A stretch of DNA of 64,000 bases. It comes from Neospora caninum Liverpool. Taxonomy: Eukaryota; Apicomplexa; Conoidasida; Eucoccidiorida; Sarcocystidae. The position numbers were made by a program, and so were the translations under genes. The notes under the pieces are model-generated. The model ran no database searches. It worked only from the letters and a program-made list of their open reading frames with translations, and had not been told where the DNA came from. Below, in pieces: positions 31,401 through 43,571 of this stretch. Location of the stretch: NCBI RefSeq assembly GCF_000208865.1, contig NC_018395.1:3692606-3756605 (forward strand). Reading direction: 5' to 3'. The number at the start of each line of letters is the position of its first letter. The first letter of the stretch is position 1.

Positions 31401-34400
31401 CGTTTCTGTCTGTCGATCTGCGGAGTGTCTCACAGTGGATTCTGTGCATTCGAGTGAGCGAATCTCCCCCGCTTCTGGACGGACTCTGTTTGGCGTCTTC
31501 CCTTCCAAATTCCCTTCTGGCAAGATAACTCTCTCCGTCCCTTCAACCCGTTTTTTCTTTCGTTCTGTCTCACCCCCTGTCGCTCTCGCTCTCTCGCGCC
31601 TGTCCAGTTGCGTGTCTTGCCGCACCTTCTCTGCGTCTTTTTCTCTCCTCGCCGCGCGCTTTCAGGAGCTACCTGACCCTGAAGGCACCCGACCGCTGCG
31701 CCGGAGGAACGGAGGAGGAAGAGGAGGAGGAAGAAGGCGACGACAGACCGCTCAGCGCAGCCGAAGACGAAGAGCGGGAATGCGGCCGCCGTCAGGGGGC
31801 GTTGGGGCGATTTCGGCGTAGCGAAGAAGGGAGAGACGAACGCGACGAAGACGAAGACGAGGCAGGCGTCGACCCCCTCGTCGGTCTCGACGGCGCGGAC
31901 TCGATTCCGCACCATATCCTCGAGACGCCGAACGAAGACAACTTACACATGCTCATGACGCGAATGGAATTCGACGTAAGCGAGGCGAAGAATGAAGCTG
32001 CCTCACATGAAACATCGGCGAAACGAGAGAGACGCTCTCTGGCGTTTCCATGCGCGGGAGCCTTTCTTGACGTCTCTTTTCTGAAGAGTTATTACGCTTC
32101 CGGAGAAGGGGAAAAGGGTGGCAAGAGCGATCTCCCATCTTTCGTGCATTCGAAAACCGGAATCGCATGCACGTTTCATCGGGAACTGCCAGGTGACTTC
32201 GCGTTTGCCTTTTCCTTATTTCTGGACCTCCGTGGTTCTGCCTCGAGTGATCGCTTCCTCACTGCCTGATGGCTGCGCTACCCCTGCTCGCCAGTCTGTC
32301 TCTCTGCATCGATTTCTTCATCGATCCGAGAAGATGTTCCAGCTGCGCTAGTGCCCGAGCCTCCCCTGTTTGCCCCGTGTCACGCTTTTCTGGTGTGTCG
32401 TCGATGTACAAGTCCCTCCAAAAATGTCGACAGGACGTGTGCGTCTCTATCTCCGAATCAATTTGCGGTTAGTGCCTGCCCAGGGGCCATGTTGTGGGGG
32501 GACCGAAATCCGCAATTCGGTTGAGGGATAGACTGGATGCGCCGAAAAGGGTGAAACCTTCGGGGGAGACGCCTAGCGCCCGTTCCGCGTCTCTCTGTGG
32601 TATCAGCAGGCGACGACGCAGGCTACGCTGCGTGTTTTACGGATTCTTTCGTCAGGATGTTTACAGCTCGCCCTCCGCGCGAAAGCTTGAGGGTTTATTG
32701 AATGCGGAGTACTTTCGTTCTGTCTGCACTGCAGCTGCCGCATCCTCAGACGGGGGAACTTGTGTTGCTGGATGTCCTCGGGCGGCACTGGCTGTATCTG
32801 CTCTTCGCGTTTATGCGGAAATGCATCGCCGCCGACAAAATCGAGCAGCTGAAGCAAATCGCCTTTATCATTCGAAAAATGCGTAGGCGAAAACAAACGC
32901 ACCCGAAACTATATCTACCTACCTATCTACCCATCTACCTATCTATCTTTGTATGTACACTGTATCCACTTTGTCGGGGACAGTGAAGAGATATATTTAC
33001 ATGCTCATTAGTATCTGTCTATAAGTAGCGTATTACATATATCAAGTGTGTAGTGTGGATGTGCATATATATATATATATGCATGCATATGGGCATCAGC
33101 GCGTACCATGCTATGGCCCGAGTAGGGATTTGCGAAACTGTGAGGATGAGCTGCCTCTGAAAAGAAGTGTTTTTCTGGGGCTCTTCTGGAAAATGGATGC
33201 CGGGTGGTTTCCGCGACCGGTGTCCGAAGACATGCCAGGCGCAGACAGAGATGATTTGTTTTTTTCCCGGCACCTTTGTGTATGGTTTTCGTCTGTTTGC
33301 CTCCGTAGTGGTGTTCTGGAGCGGTCACATCGACGCCTTGGAGGTTCTTCTCAGCGACGAATTTTGGCCAGATGTCCTCAAGTCCCTCGAATGTAAGAGA
33401 AGCCTCCGGTCGCAGAAGACTCACAGGAAGGATGCGTCGATAGACGGTGTCTATCTCTTTGATGAGAATGACGTCTCTCCCCTCGCGTTGCGCTTCGTGT
33501 TTCCAACGTGGCAGACGTGCTCTGCAGACGGAAAGGCAGAAACCCCGTGATTCGGATTTGCGTCTTGGGCTTCTTCTTGAATTGGTCTTCCATACAGCAG
33601 CTGATGGACCTTCTCTGTTTGCCTGTTTCCGTTCCTCTTTCTTCTCCTGCATGCGTCGTCCCACACGCAGGTTGATCTACTCACCTCCGCATGTGCACAG
33701 CTGTCTGTTCCACACAACACATAGCCTCTGCGTGTGCGTGCAATCTGCTTCGTTCAACAACCTGCCTGCCTTTTGTCTCAGTCCCATATATAGATGCATA
33801 ATGTATATGCATATATATGTATATATACACATGTATGTAGGTGAACAAATGTATGTGTGTCGGAGTGATGCGGGTGTGAGTGTTTTTGGCTCTGCGCAGT
33901 GAATGCGGCATTGTTTTTCTGGCGGACACTTTTACCACTGTCCGTTTTCCGCGTTTTTTGCAGACGACCAAGACTTGCTTCATCAAGGCATGGAGATGCG
34001 ACACAGCGAGTTCTTTTCGCAGCGCGCGCAGTTCCACAACGTCGTCCAGCTGGAGGACCCGGTTTTCACCAGCCACGTCCACCTCCACTACAGACTCATG
34101 TATCTCAAGGTAAGCGAAGGAGAATCGACTCATCTGGGTTTTCTGATGAACAGGCAGGAGAAAGAGACACACGACCATTGGTCAGAAAGCGAAGAGTCGC
34201 CTCGGCGCCTGCTGCGTCCCGGCACAGACCGACGGGCACAAACAGGCCAGCGTTCCCGGAAACCGCGAACCAAGCACACAATAAAAACAAGTCTTATATT
34301 TTGAGTATGTGTACACATATATTGAACCGCGACCGCACGTGAATCTTGCTCCTGAGCGTGCATCTTCCAAGCGAGAAGAAAGACAGTTATGCATTCGTAT

Positions 34401-34778
34401 TTACGAGAGTATTTGAACGTTTCTTATCGGCGTATACCCGTGCCCCATGCGCGTGAATATATGGTATATGGGTGTTTCTCGTAATATCTCTCTATACATT
34501 AATACATATATATATATATATATATATGCATATATATATGCATGCAGATACTCGTCGGTGGAAAGTGATAGACGAGCGTTTGTATAGGGCCCCTTCTTAA
34601 CATATCGGGCATGCGCAGAAAATTGGCTCCCGTCCACTCGGCTTTGTGTTCACGGAGAAAACCCTTCCTCTCCTGTACGAAGAAGCATTCTGCGAAGCCA
34701 AGCACTAGACTGTTTTCAAACGCAAGCTCGACACATGCATCATGCATCTGCCTCTAAACTCAAAATCCACCTACATCC

Positions 34779-34809
<31 letters not shown>

Positions 34810-37800
34810 TGTGTGTGTGTGTGTGGTTTGTGTGCAGGATGTGGCCATTACAAGGTATTTGGATGAAGCTGCGATAAATCGTCTTCAGTCGGTTTTGGCG
34901 TGTAACATCCAAGAGGTTTTGCGGCTACTTCTTCGGGACTGTCCCTCGCCGCCCGCCTGTCCGTCTTCGCCTTCTTCTTTCTCTTCGTATTCCTCCCACA
35001 GCCTCACGGGCGCGCCGTCGGGGGAGACTCTCAACTCCTCCTGCTTCGCCGTGTTGCGCGAGAGACTCAGCGAGGACTTCATGGCGGCGCTTTTTCTCCG
35101 CGAACTTCTGCAAAACCTGTCGAAACTGCTGCAGCAACAAATGCTCGAGAAACACTCGATTTTCACGCAAATTAAACAACACATGATCGTCCTCGAACTG
35201 CGCGGAATTCTCGACGGCACCTCCGCCGCAGTCGCCAACTGGAACCAGGTGTTTTTGCCTCTCAACAAAAAAGCTGAAGAGGTAAACCACACACGAAGAC
35301 GAAAGCCCGCGCAGGCAATTGTATATGGACAAATAAACATATATGTGAATATAGGTATATATATATATATATATATTCCTCGGGAGCATGTATGTACAAA
35401 AGTGGATAAACCTGTCTCAGTCTGTGAAATTGTCTGAGAGCAACGGTAGAGGTTTTGGGTGGCATGGGAAAATGCGAGGCCGGTTTCTTCCGTTCTAAAG
35501 AGTGTCTAGGAATTCGGTTCAGAACTCAGAGGAGACTCTTCGAGGGCCCCTTTCCTGCGCTCGCTGATAGTGCAAGTGCTTCGCCATTCGATCAACCTCG
35601 GGCCATCTACAGTTGAGTTCTTATTCGCTCGTACGCTTCTATTGGTTCAAAGTGCCATCACGCAGAGAGCGAAAGCCACTCTGTCGATCCGTGCCACCAT
35701 TCACCTCACACTCACCGTTTCTCCACTCGCCTTCATGCATTTTCTTTTCCCTTTCTGTCCTGCGCTCTGTCTCCCTTCCTCTCCCTCTCTCCCTGACTCT
35801 CCGTTGTTCTCTTTCTCTCCTTCTCCCTCTCCTCACTCTCCCTCACCTCACTCTCCCTCACCACACTCTCCCTCACCACATGCGCGCGTCGTCTTGACAC
35901 AAGGAACAAACACCCGCGGGCTGCTCTTTCCGCGACGCCGTGTGAAGCAGGTAAGTGCCGTCGAGAGGCTGGAGCGATCCGTGGACGAGAAGGTAGGGGT
36001 GATCCACCGCTTGGCGGAGGCGACTCAACAGATCGAAAATGTGGGCAAAATTGTGGAGAACGGTTCCAGCTTCGACGTAGGCATCCTGGCAAAGCCGGGA
36101 GACAGACGCCGCACACACACACACACACACACGTGTGCGTTGCGCAGCATGCGCAGCCTCGCTGTCGCGTTCACCACCGCGGGGTGGGGTGCCTCAACCA
36201 TCTGAGCTCCCCCTCCTCAGGCGCCTGTCTCTGCACGCGTTCGTCTTTGACTGCCGGCTCATCCTCCTTTTTCTGCCCCGCTCCTTACCTCTCTTCCTGC
36301 CTCCCCTTCCCGTCTTTCTCCTCCGGATATCTTTGCCCATCGTCCTGCTCTTCTCTTCCGACCACGTCCGAGCAGATCTTTCCCGCGTCTATCTCCCCTT
36401 CTCCCTTGGCCTTCCTGCCTCCTCCGGACTGTTCCTTCCCTCTCCCTACCGCTTCTCGTTTCTCACGCTCCTCAATTTCTTGCAACATCTGTCTGACCTT
36501 GCACACGACTTGCGGACTTTCAATCGCCTTTTGCAGCAGGCCATGAACGAAGGCAGTCAATTCCTCTTAGGAAAAGCGGGACTCAGTCGAGCTCGTTTCT
36601 CCTGCAGCGTCTCTAGATCGTTTCGCGCCTTTGNNNNNNNNNNNNNNNNNNNNNNNNNNNNNNNNNNNNNNNNNNNNNNNNNNNNNNNNNNNNNNNNNNN
36701 NNNNNNNNNNNNNNNNNNNNNNNNNNNNNNNNNTCCTCTCTCTCCTCTCTCTCCTTCTCTCTCTCCTCTCTCTCCTCTCTCTCCTTCTCTCTCTCCTTCT
36801 CTCTCTCCTCTCTCTCCTTCTCTTTCTCCTTCTCTCTCTCTTTCTCCCTGTCCTTCTTCCTCTCCTTGTCTCTCTCTTCCTCGCTTTCTGCTGCAGTACC
36901 AAGAGCGCCTGAAGGAGATTTTGCTGGCGGATGGGGCGGAGACGTATCGGCCGAATCCGTTGGATTTGTCGGGGTTGCCCTACCCGACTCCCGTGTGCGT
37001 GGCGGTTGAGATTTTGAACACTTTCGCCGAGATTCAGCCCCAGCTGCTGCGCCAGGCCTTCTTCTCGGAGGCGAAGAACGACAGCAAACAGGAGTCCCGT
37101 CTTCTTCTTCTCCTCGCAGAGACTTTGGAAAAAAGCTGCAGCGACTCTGTCCAGGTCCAAGTGAAGGAAATCCTCATCAAGGTGATTTGCAGCCCAGTCA
37201 TGGAACTCCCCGAAAAGGACGAAATCCACATGCTCTTCTACGACAAAGGCGTCATGGACCGACTTCTCCAGACCCTCTTCTTGCCTTTAAATGCCGAGGA
37301 AATGACCCCAAGTACGCACCAAGGAAAGATGGGAAGCAGGCCATTCAACGTCTGCGTCTCTAGTATGATCTGTGTATATGTGCATATGTGCGGCATGCAG
37401 AGTATGTACTAATATGCGGATATGAGCGACAAGACAGATACAGACGTGTGAACGTGTGTCGAAGAGGCGTCGAAGAGTCTGGCAACCCCCCGTCTGTGCC
37501 TCGAGTTTCTGCTTCTCGAGTTCCTGACCCCAAAGGCCACTCAGAGAAAGGGGACTCCAGTCGCCTTTCGGATCTGAATCGTCATGTTGACACGAAGATA
37601 AACATGTGCAGGTTGCCCTATCTCTATGCAAACGGTTATCCATGCATTTATATACGTAAATGCATGGATACGTAAGTGGGTATCGTGTGTGTCTGTATCT
37701 TGACTCGCTGAGACATACTCTCGTTTTTCTGATTGAATGGGGGGAACGTGAGGAAATGGGGAATACGGCAGAAGGGTGGTCAAGGTCGCCCGAACCTTTT

Positions 37801-38708
37801 AGAGAAGTTTTGAATGGCATTATGGATGCGCTTCGGCCGCTATCCCACACATCAAAGTCGTGACGCCTTTCCGTTTCTCGCTTATTCGTCCGCAGGCGAT
37901 TTCCACCGTTTGCACCACGCGAAGCAGCAAATTCTGGAGATTCTCGCGCACTGCGTACCTGCTCACAAGTGGGTTCTCACTTCCCCGTCTCTTGTTCTTC
38001 CGCAGACGCGTGCTCCGTTCCGTAATGAAAGCCTGTTCCCTGTCTCCCCGCGTCTCTCTTCCTCTCTCTCGCACTCCTCCCCTCTCGTTTTGTTCTCACT
38101 CTCTCTCCTGCCTCCAGCATCTTCTCATCGCAAGGCCATGCATCTTCACAAGCATCCTTCACCCATATATATATATATATATATATATATACGTATATAA
38201 GCACACGGATATCTGTATCTATAGAAGTGCGTGTACGGACGTAAATCCGTTTGCGTGTACATATAGATGGATTGTGTTGCTTGTGTGCGTCTGTTTTGTT
38301 TTTCGCGTCTGTCTGTCGGCTGGTGTGTCTCCTTTGCATTTTGTCTTGATGCTCCCTGGGTTCTTCTCGGTGCCGCAGACATCGCTTCAAAATTCGCATT
38401 CAGAAAGACCGCGTGCCGATTCGCGCAATCCTGGCGTCTCTCCGGCCCACGTTTGACAAATTCCTCGCCCTCTTCGCCGTCAAATTCATCCGCGCATGCA
38501 TCTCGCTCAAAGTGGGACAGCTCTTGGCGTCCTTGCTGCCTCCCCAGTCGTCTCTCTGGCGATCCATCTGCCAGTCTGGGCCGGCATACATCCATGGTTA
38601 TGCATTTGAATTTACATATATATATGCATATGCATATGTATATGTATATACATATATATGTAAAAGTAACTATATGTAATCTAGGTGTGTACGAATGTGT
38701 ATCAATCA

Positions 38709-38785
<77 letters not shown>

Positions 38786-41700
38786 GTGGATCTTCTTGCT
38801 CGTGACACGATCAGATTGTGCTTCCACCGGTCCCGAGAGAGGACACGCACAATTCCGTGCCCCTGTGGATGTCTGTCTATAAAACGACGGTCTCTTTTTG
38901 TCTATTTCTATGTCGATCTAATTCTCTCTATCTATTTCTGTGTATCTCTATCTGTCTCACACTCTCCATATGTATACGCATGTATATATATATATATATA
39001 TATACGTATACACATGTGTATGTCACAAAAAGGGCCTTTACGCGCTTGTACCTGCTTGGTGTACAGCGCACTTTGCACCGACTGGTGGATTCACGCACGT
39101 TGCTTTTCGGGTTTTGCTTTTTGTTTCTCAGGACGCGTACGTGGACAAACACCTGGTCCAACACAAGGTTCTCCGTCCGATCATCTGGATGCTCAAGGTG
39201 CGAAAAGTTTCCGTTCCATCGGCGCTTTCTCGCGTGGGCGTCTCTAGCCTTTAAACTGGGGTTTCCGTTTGTGCGCTTTGCCGCATGAAGCAGCGAGACG
39301 CCGGTTTTCGTCTCCCCGATCCTCTCCCGGGCGGCATCCGCACATCTCACATTGATTACCCCTAGATTATCTGTAAACATACACACATCTACCTAAATAC
39401 TTGCATATACATCTATATCTACGTATATACACGTATATATATGTATATTCATATATAAGTATATGTATGTACAGATGCGCATGCACATACAGATATACAT
39501 GAACCTATATTCATATATATGCATGTGTGAGAGCGTCGCGGTTCGTTACGTGTGTTCGATTTGGTGTTCCGTGTTTTTGTGTGTTTTTATTCTAGGAAGA
39601 GCAGTACGCAGTGTCTCTCTTTTCGTCTCGGCGTCAGCAGTCGTCGCTGCTTGCGTCGGTCATCCTGGACTGCCTTCGCGCGCTCGCAGCGAGTGCGGCG
39701 ACCTTTGCGGCTCCACAGGCGCCGTGCCACTCTCTGCACTTGATCGAATTTCTGTTCACCGACGAGTTTTGCCGTCACTGGATCGCCGACATCCAAGACT
39801 CGATGCGGACCACAGGTCGCCGCCCTTGCCAAACGCTCCAGGTCTGAAAAAAAAATCGCTCTTCTTAAAACAAAACCCTTTTTTTTGCTCGACCATTCCA
39901 GACACCCCAAAACATGCGGTTTCTCACGACGGAAGGGGCGTGTCTTTCAAACGTCTCCATGTTTGCTGCTTTACGGAAGAGGGTTTGGAGGGAAAGAATG
40001 AACGGTTCTGCGACAAAGAAAAGACAGGAAAAGAGGGCGGAGGGACGAGAAGCGCCTTTCTGCGCATGTTGTTCTGAACACGGAACGACGCGTCGCTTTC
40101 AATCGAAATAGGCAGAGACTCGACACACGTGTATACGTGTGTATGTGAGAGTGGTCCTGTCTGTGTATTTCTGTGTCAGCAAGTATACATAGATAGACAT
40201 ATATGTGTTTGTGCATGCATACGTCCGTGAGGATAAACGGTTTCTCTTCACTGTTTCCTTTTCTTGCTTGAAGTCCACGTGATCTCGCAGAGAGGTGACT
40301 CTGCTGGGGAGGATGCGCACGCCTCGTGAGACTTCACGTCTCCGCGCGAAAGCAACTGGCCCCGCTTGCGTCTGCTTTTGCCATCTGCCTGTTTCCCCTC
40401 AGGATTTACACGACCTGTACATCCAGTTTGTCGCGAAGCCGCCGCTTTGCGTGAGTCAGCCGCTGCATCTACGGTCTCCACAGGACTACCTCTCGCCGTC
40501 TTCTCGCATGCTATCGCCTCGGAGCGGAGGCAGTGGAGGGCGCGACTTTTTCTTCTCCGGGTCGGGCCTTAATTCAACAGAGGCAGGAGGCGACGGGGGC
40601 TTCTCCCCGCGCTCGCTGCGCTCCGGCCTCGGCCGCGTTATTCGCAGAGATCCAAACGTAAGACAACTGTCCGAAAAGGACACTCCTATGTGTAGGAAGA
40701 TAAATCTCTCCGTATGAATGTCCACATAAACGTATATAAACACTTATGTATATATGTATATATATATGTACATGTATATCCTGTATATGTTTATGTGCGT
40801 GTATGTGTATATGCATACGTATATCTTTCTCTTTGTATATACGCATGTGTACCGAGTCGTGCGGAGTGGTTGGTGAAACTTTAGATCTGTATCGTGTGCG
40901 GGTAAGTGCAATAGGGCAGGACCGTTTTCATAGTACAGAAGGACGAAATGCGGCGGTGGGGTGGCGTCTCAGGGTGGTCCGGCAAAAACGCCGCAGGGAG
41001 GGCGCGTTAGGCTGGGGTCTCGACGTGCATGTGGCGAGACATGGAAGAAGAGTTAAACGGGGAAAAGCAGGTTTCACCTTTTCCCGTCTTTACCTCTGTT
41101 TGTGGCTTCTCTGGATTGCTTCTTTCCCCTATCATCTCCCCCTCGCTGGTCTCCATACAAATGCGAACCCGGTGCCTTTTTCGCCGGGTCCCCCGTTTCT
41201 GTGCGCAGAGGTCTTTGGACGACGAAGAAGAAGAGTCTTGGTTCCTCTCTGACGACAAGGACGACGACGACGACGATTCACCGTCTGAGGCAAGCGAAGG
41301 CCGCGAGAATTTCTCCTCTCTGTCTCTGCGAAATGATCCAGATGAGGATGACGAGGACGAGATCAGCGACCGGCGCGAGTTGTCTCGGTAGGTTAAGACC
41401 GACAACGCTGCATGCGCTTTTGTCTCGCATTCTCGCTTCCTTTCGCCAGTGTCTGCGTCCTTTACTTTCGCGTTTCTTTCCCGTCGAGGCATTTCCTCAT
41501 GCGCTCGGGTGCGTCGTGCGTCTTTTTTTCGCCTCTTTGTGAGAATCCGTTTTGTCTGTCTCGCGCCTTGTGTGGCAGCGGGTGCACGTCTTCTCTCGTG
41601 GACGGATACGACGACAACGACGAGGACGAGGACGACGAGGAGCCGGCCAGCCCGCCTTTGCCCTCTCGGAAAACCGACCCTGCTTCGCATGCCTCGGCTT

Positions 41701-43571
41701 ATATTCGGAGTCAACCGCCGTTCGACGCGAGCGGCGAAGAAGACGACTCTTCTTTCCTGCTGAAAGCCTTCCCCGAGAAGAAACTGCTGCCGTCTCCGAA
41801 GCCTGCGCGTTCGCGGGATCTCGGCGACGAAGGACGAAACGAAAAAAGGAGATTTGAAAAAAGCGAGAGGCGAGCAGACGGCAACGACGCGAAGCTTGCC
41901 GAGGTCTTCGAGGCCCCCAAAGGGTCGGAGACTGGCCGAGACGAAGACCGACTCACGGGGCGATCTGTTGCAAGTCCAGGACGACGAGGGGTATCGGACG
42001 GAGACGGGAAAACCAGCCCCACGAAGGAGACCTCTCCCACGCGGCCAGGAACAGCGATCGCTGGACCCAAAAAGATTGCTGTCAAGCTCAAGTGAGAGGC
42101 AAAGAGTACAGTGTATCTTTGCATTGATTCTCGTGCGGAGGACTCTGTGGAGAACAGGTCAAGAAAAAGCTTACGTCTGCATGTGTATATCTGCGTAAAA
42201 CTCCGCTGGCTCGCGCTGTTTACGTCGATGCTTCTGTGTAGCTCTGACGTGTATTTATGTTCTCTCTATGTAGAGAGCTAAAAATAGAAAAAGGTAGGAT
42301 GATGGCACTAGATAAATACAGGGTTTCTATGCACACATTCAAACTGCATTTCCTGCCGAAAACCGGCGTGAAAGAAAGGATAAGCGTCAGTGGGCCAGAA
42401 AAGGGGCTTTTTCGAAACGCGAAACGACGGTAGTGTGGTGACGGGGATGTTCTTGCTTCATTCCTGCATTTTCGCCTCCTGGGTTTGTCTTATCTGTCGA
42501 TCTTCCTCGCCGTCTTTTGCTCGCAGACTCGGAGGCAACAGCGCAACCAGTCCGGCCTCTCCGTCTAGTTCTTCCAGCAGTGAAGACGTTGGACGAAAGG
42601 GGGAGAACACGGACGAGGGAGAGCGTGCCTGCGAGGCAGGCCGCGTGGGGGCGCCTCAAGAGAGGCGCATGCAGAGTGGCAGCAACGCGCCCGGCAGTGG
42701 GGCTGAGAGCGGAAAATCGCGCGAAGAGGGCGCGGACGGAAGCGAACTTCTGGCGGGTGAGAGAGACGCGGAGACGACGCAGGGAGGCGCGGGCACGCTC
42801 CGTTTCGGGTGGGCATCCTGTGTACATCCGTGAAGACGCAGGGACGCGTTTCCAGTCCTCGTTCAAGACTTGTCCGTGGACGGGAGACTCGCCTCCCTTA
42901 GCAGGCGTTTTCTCTGGATCACCACGCTCAGATACACACAGGGTGCGTTGTATATCCGTCTGTTCAGGTGTATATCAGCCTGTATATCAGCCCCTATTGC
43001 TGCATTTGTGTATCGCTCAAGGGCTACACGCAACAGATCTCTCTCTACACCCACATGCAAATATGTGCAAAGATAACGTGCTTTAAGATAAGTGTGTGTG
43101 GTTTTTCAAGAAATGTACCCAGTGAGTGGGACGGTCAGGCATGTGTTTGTGTGTGCCGTCTCAGGGATGCGACTGCTTTCGGGTGTGCTGAAGAGAAAGC
43201 ATCCGTCTGGGTTCGGGTCTTCTTTGCCGTCTGACTCTTCGTTGGGCGGGAAGAACGAGCGAGAGGTGCGGGCGTGTCCCCGCGGAGGACGAGAAGGCCT
43301 CTTGGCGGCGCGCAGTTTGTGGGGTGTGGGGGTGGAGACAGGAGACACCGCGAGGGGCAGTGGCGGTGCGGCTGAGGGAGACGCCGAGGAGCTGAGCGAG
43401 AAGCAAAGCCGCGAAGGCGGGGAAGAGGCGGGAAGACGAAAAACTTCGGACGACGAGGGGCTGAGCGGAGGAGACGATGACTTGGACAAACGCGACAAAA
43501 AGAAGTCAAAGTGGACGGAAGAACTGGTCGCCGACATGCTGCACGACGGCAGTGAAGATGAAGACGCGTGA
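28487..43571 (+). CDS. PP4R3: protein phosphatase 4 regulatory subunit 3 (PP4R3/SMEK/Psy2), 18 exons
   Basis: PP4R3 is the conserved subunit that directs the PP4 catalytic phosphatase to substrates. Exons, all phase-consistent with GT-AG introns, are: 28487-29959, 30279-30525, 31177-31264, 31666-31975, 32735-32882, 33309-33392, 33964-34109, 34838-35281, 36897-37311, 37896-37968, 38379-38511, 39132-39197, 39596-39841, 40403-40657, 41209-41387, 41579-42091, 42527-42756, 43165-43571. They give 1818 residues, about twice the animal protein. Residues 1-475 are an acidic Ser/Pro/Glu-rich extension. An EVH1/PH-like domain follows (about 478-615: [33 protein letters not shown]). The helical SMK-1/DUF625 domain spans about 690-1290 (for example [18 protein letters not shown]). 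The tail holds DDEEEESWF, a Ser/Pro region and a basic/acidic end. The exon 13 donor (gtctga) is weak. Antisense frames over exon 1 are shadows. Confidence 0.9.
33060..34810. repeat. TA/ATGCAT microsatellites in PP4R3 introns
   Basis: Runs of (TA)n with interspersed ATGCATATG occur at about 33066-33092, 33796-33832, 34502-34544 and 34776-34806, all in introns 5-7. The last is followed by a GT run that abuts the exon 8 acceptor. Confidence 0.8.
35877..36085 (-). pseudogene. lone exon-like fragment of a Rad16-type SNF2 helicase inside a PP4R3 intron
   Basis: On the minus strand a 209-nt stretch is bounded by an acceptor (GGCTTTGCCAG before 36085) and a donor (GTGAGG after 35877). It reads as [11 protein letters not shown], then [20 protein letters not shown], then further on the CSLCQDDA start of a C3HC4 RING. 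This order (SNF2 motif region followed by RING) is diagnostic of the Rad16/RHL41 family, which has a RING embedded between the SNF2 halves. I find no preceding helicase exon or following RING/helicase-C exon nearby on minus. It therefore looks like an isolated copy, a stray exon, or a chimeric contig end. Confidence 0.7.
36634..36733. other. assembly gap (100 N) in PP4R3 intron 8
   Basis: Exactly 100 N, followed by a long (TCTCTC/CTTCTC)n pyrimidine tract (36734-36890) that probably broke the assembly. No PP4R3 exon is affected: exons 8 and 9 join in phase across it. Confidence 0.97.
38160..39010. repeat. TA and CTAT microsatellites in PP4R3 introns 10-11
   Basis: (TA)n runs occur at about 38163-38192 and 38986-39004. 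There is a (CTAT)n array of about 12 units at 38708-38753 that runs directly into (AT)n to about 38780. All lie in introns. Confidence 0.85.

Noticed and set aside
35950..36130. Possible extra PP4R3 exon using the perfect donor CAG/GTAAGT at 35950
   Set aside because: Exons 8 and 9 already join in phase and match the family across the junction. An added exon has no homology, and the segment is better explained by the antisense Rad16 reading.
36285..36560. Minus-strand frame 36285-36560 as a preceding Rad16 exon
   Set aside because: It contains a helical-looking stretch but no helicase motif that should precede the AYVEAG segment. The plus strand is also open and hydrophobic here.
42093..42095. 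TGA at 42093-42095 as the true end of PP4R3
   Set aside because: It sits in a GTGAGA donor, and two further phase-consistent exons with PP4R3-like Ser-rich and acidic sequence follow. It is kept only as a possible intron-retention end.
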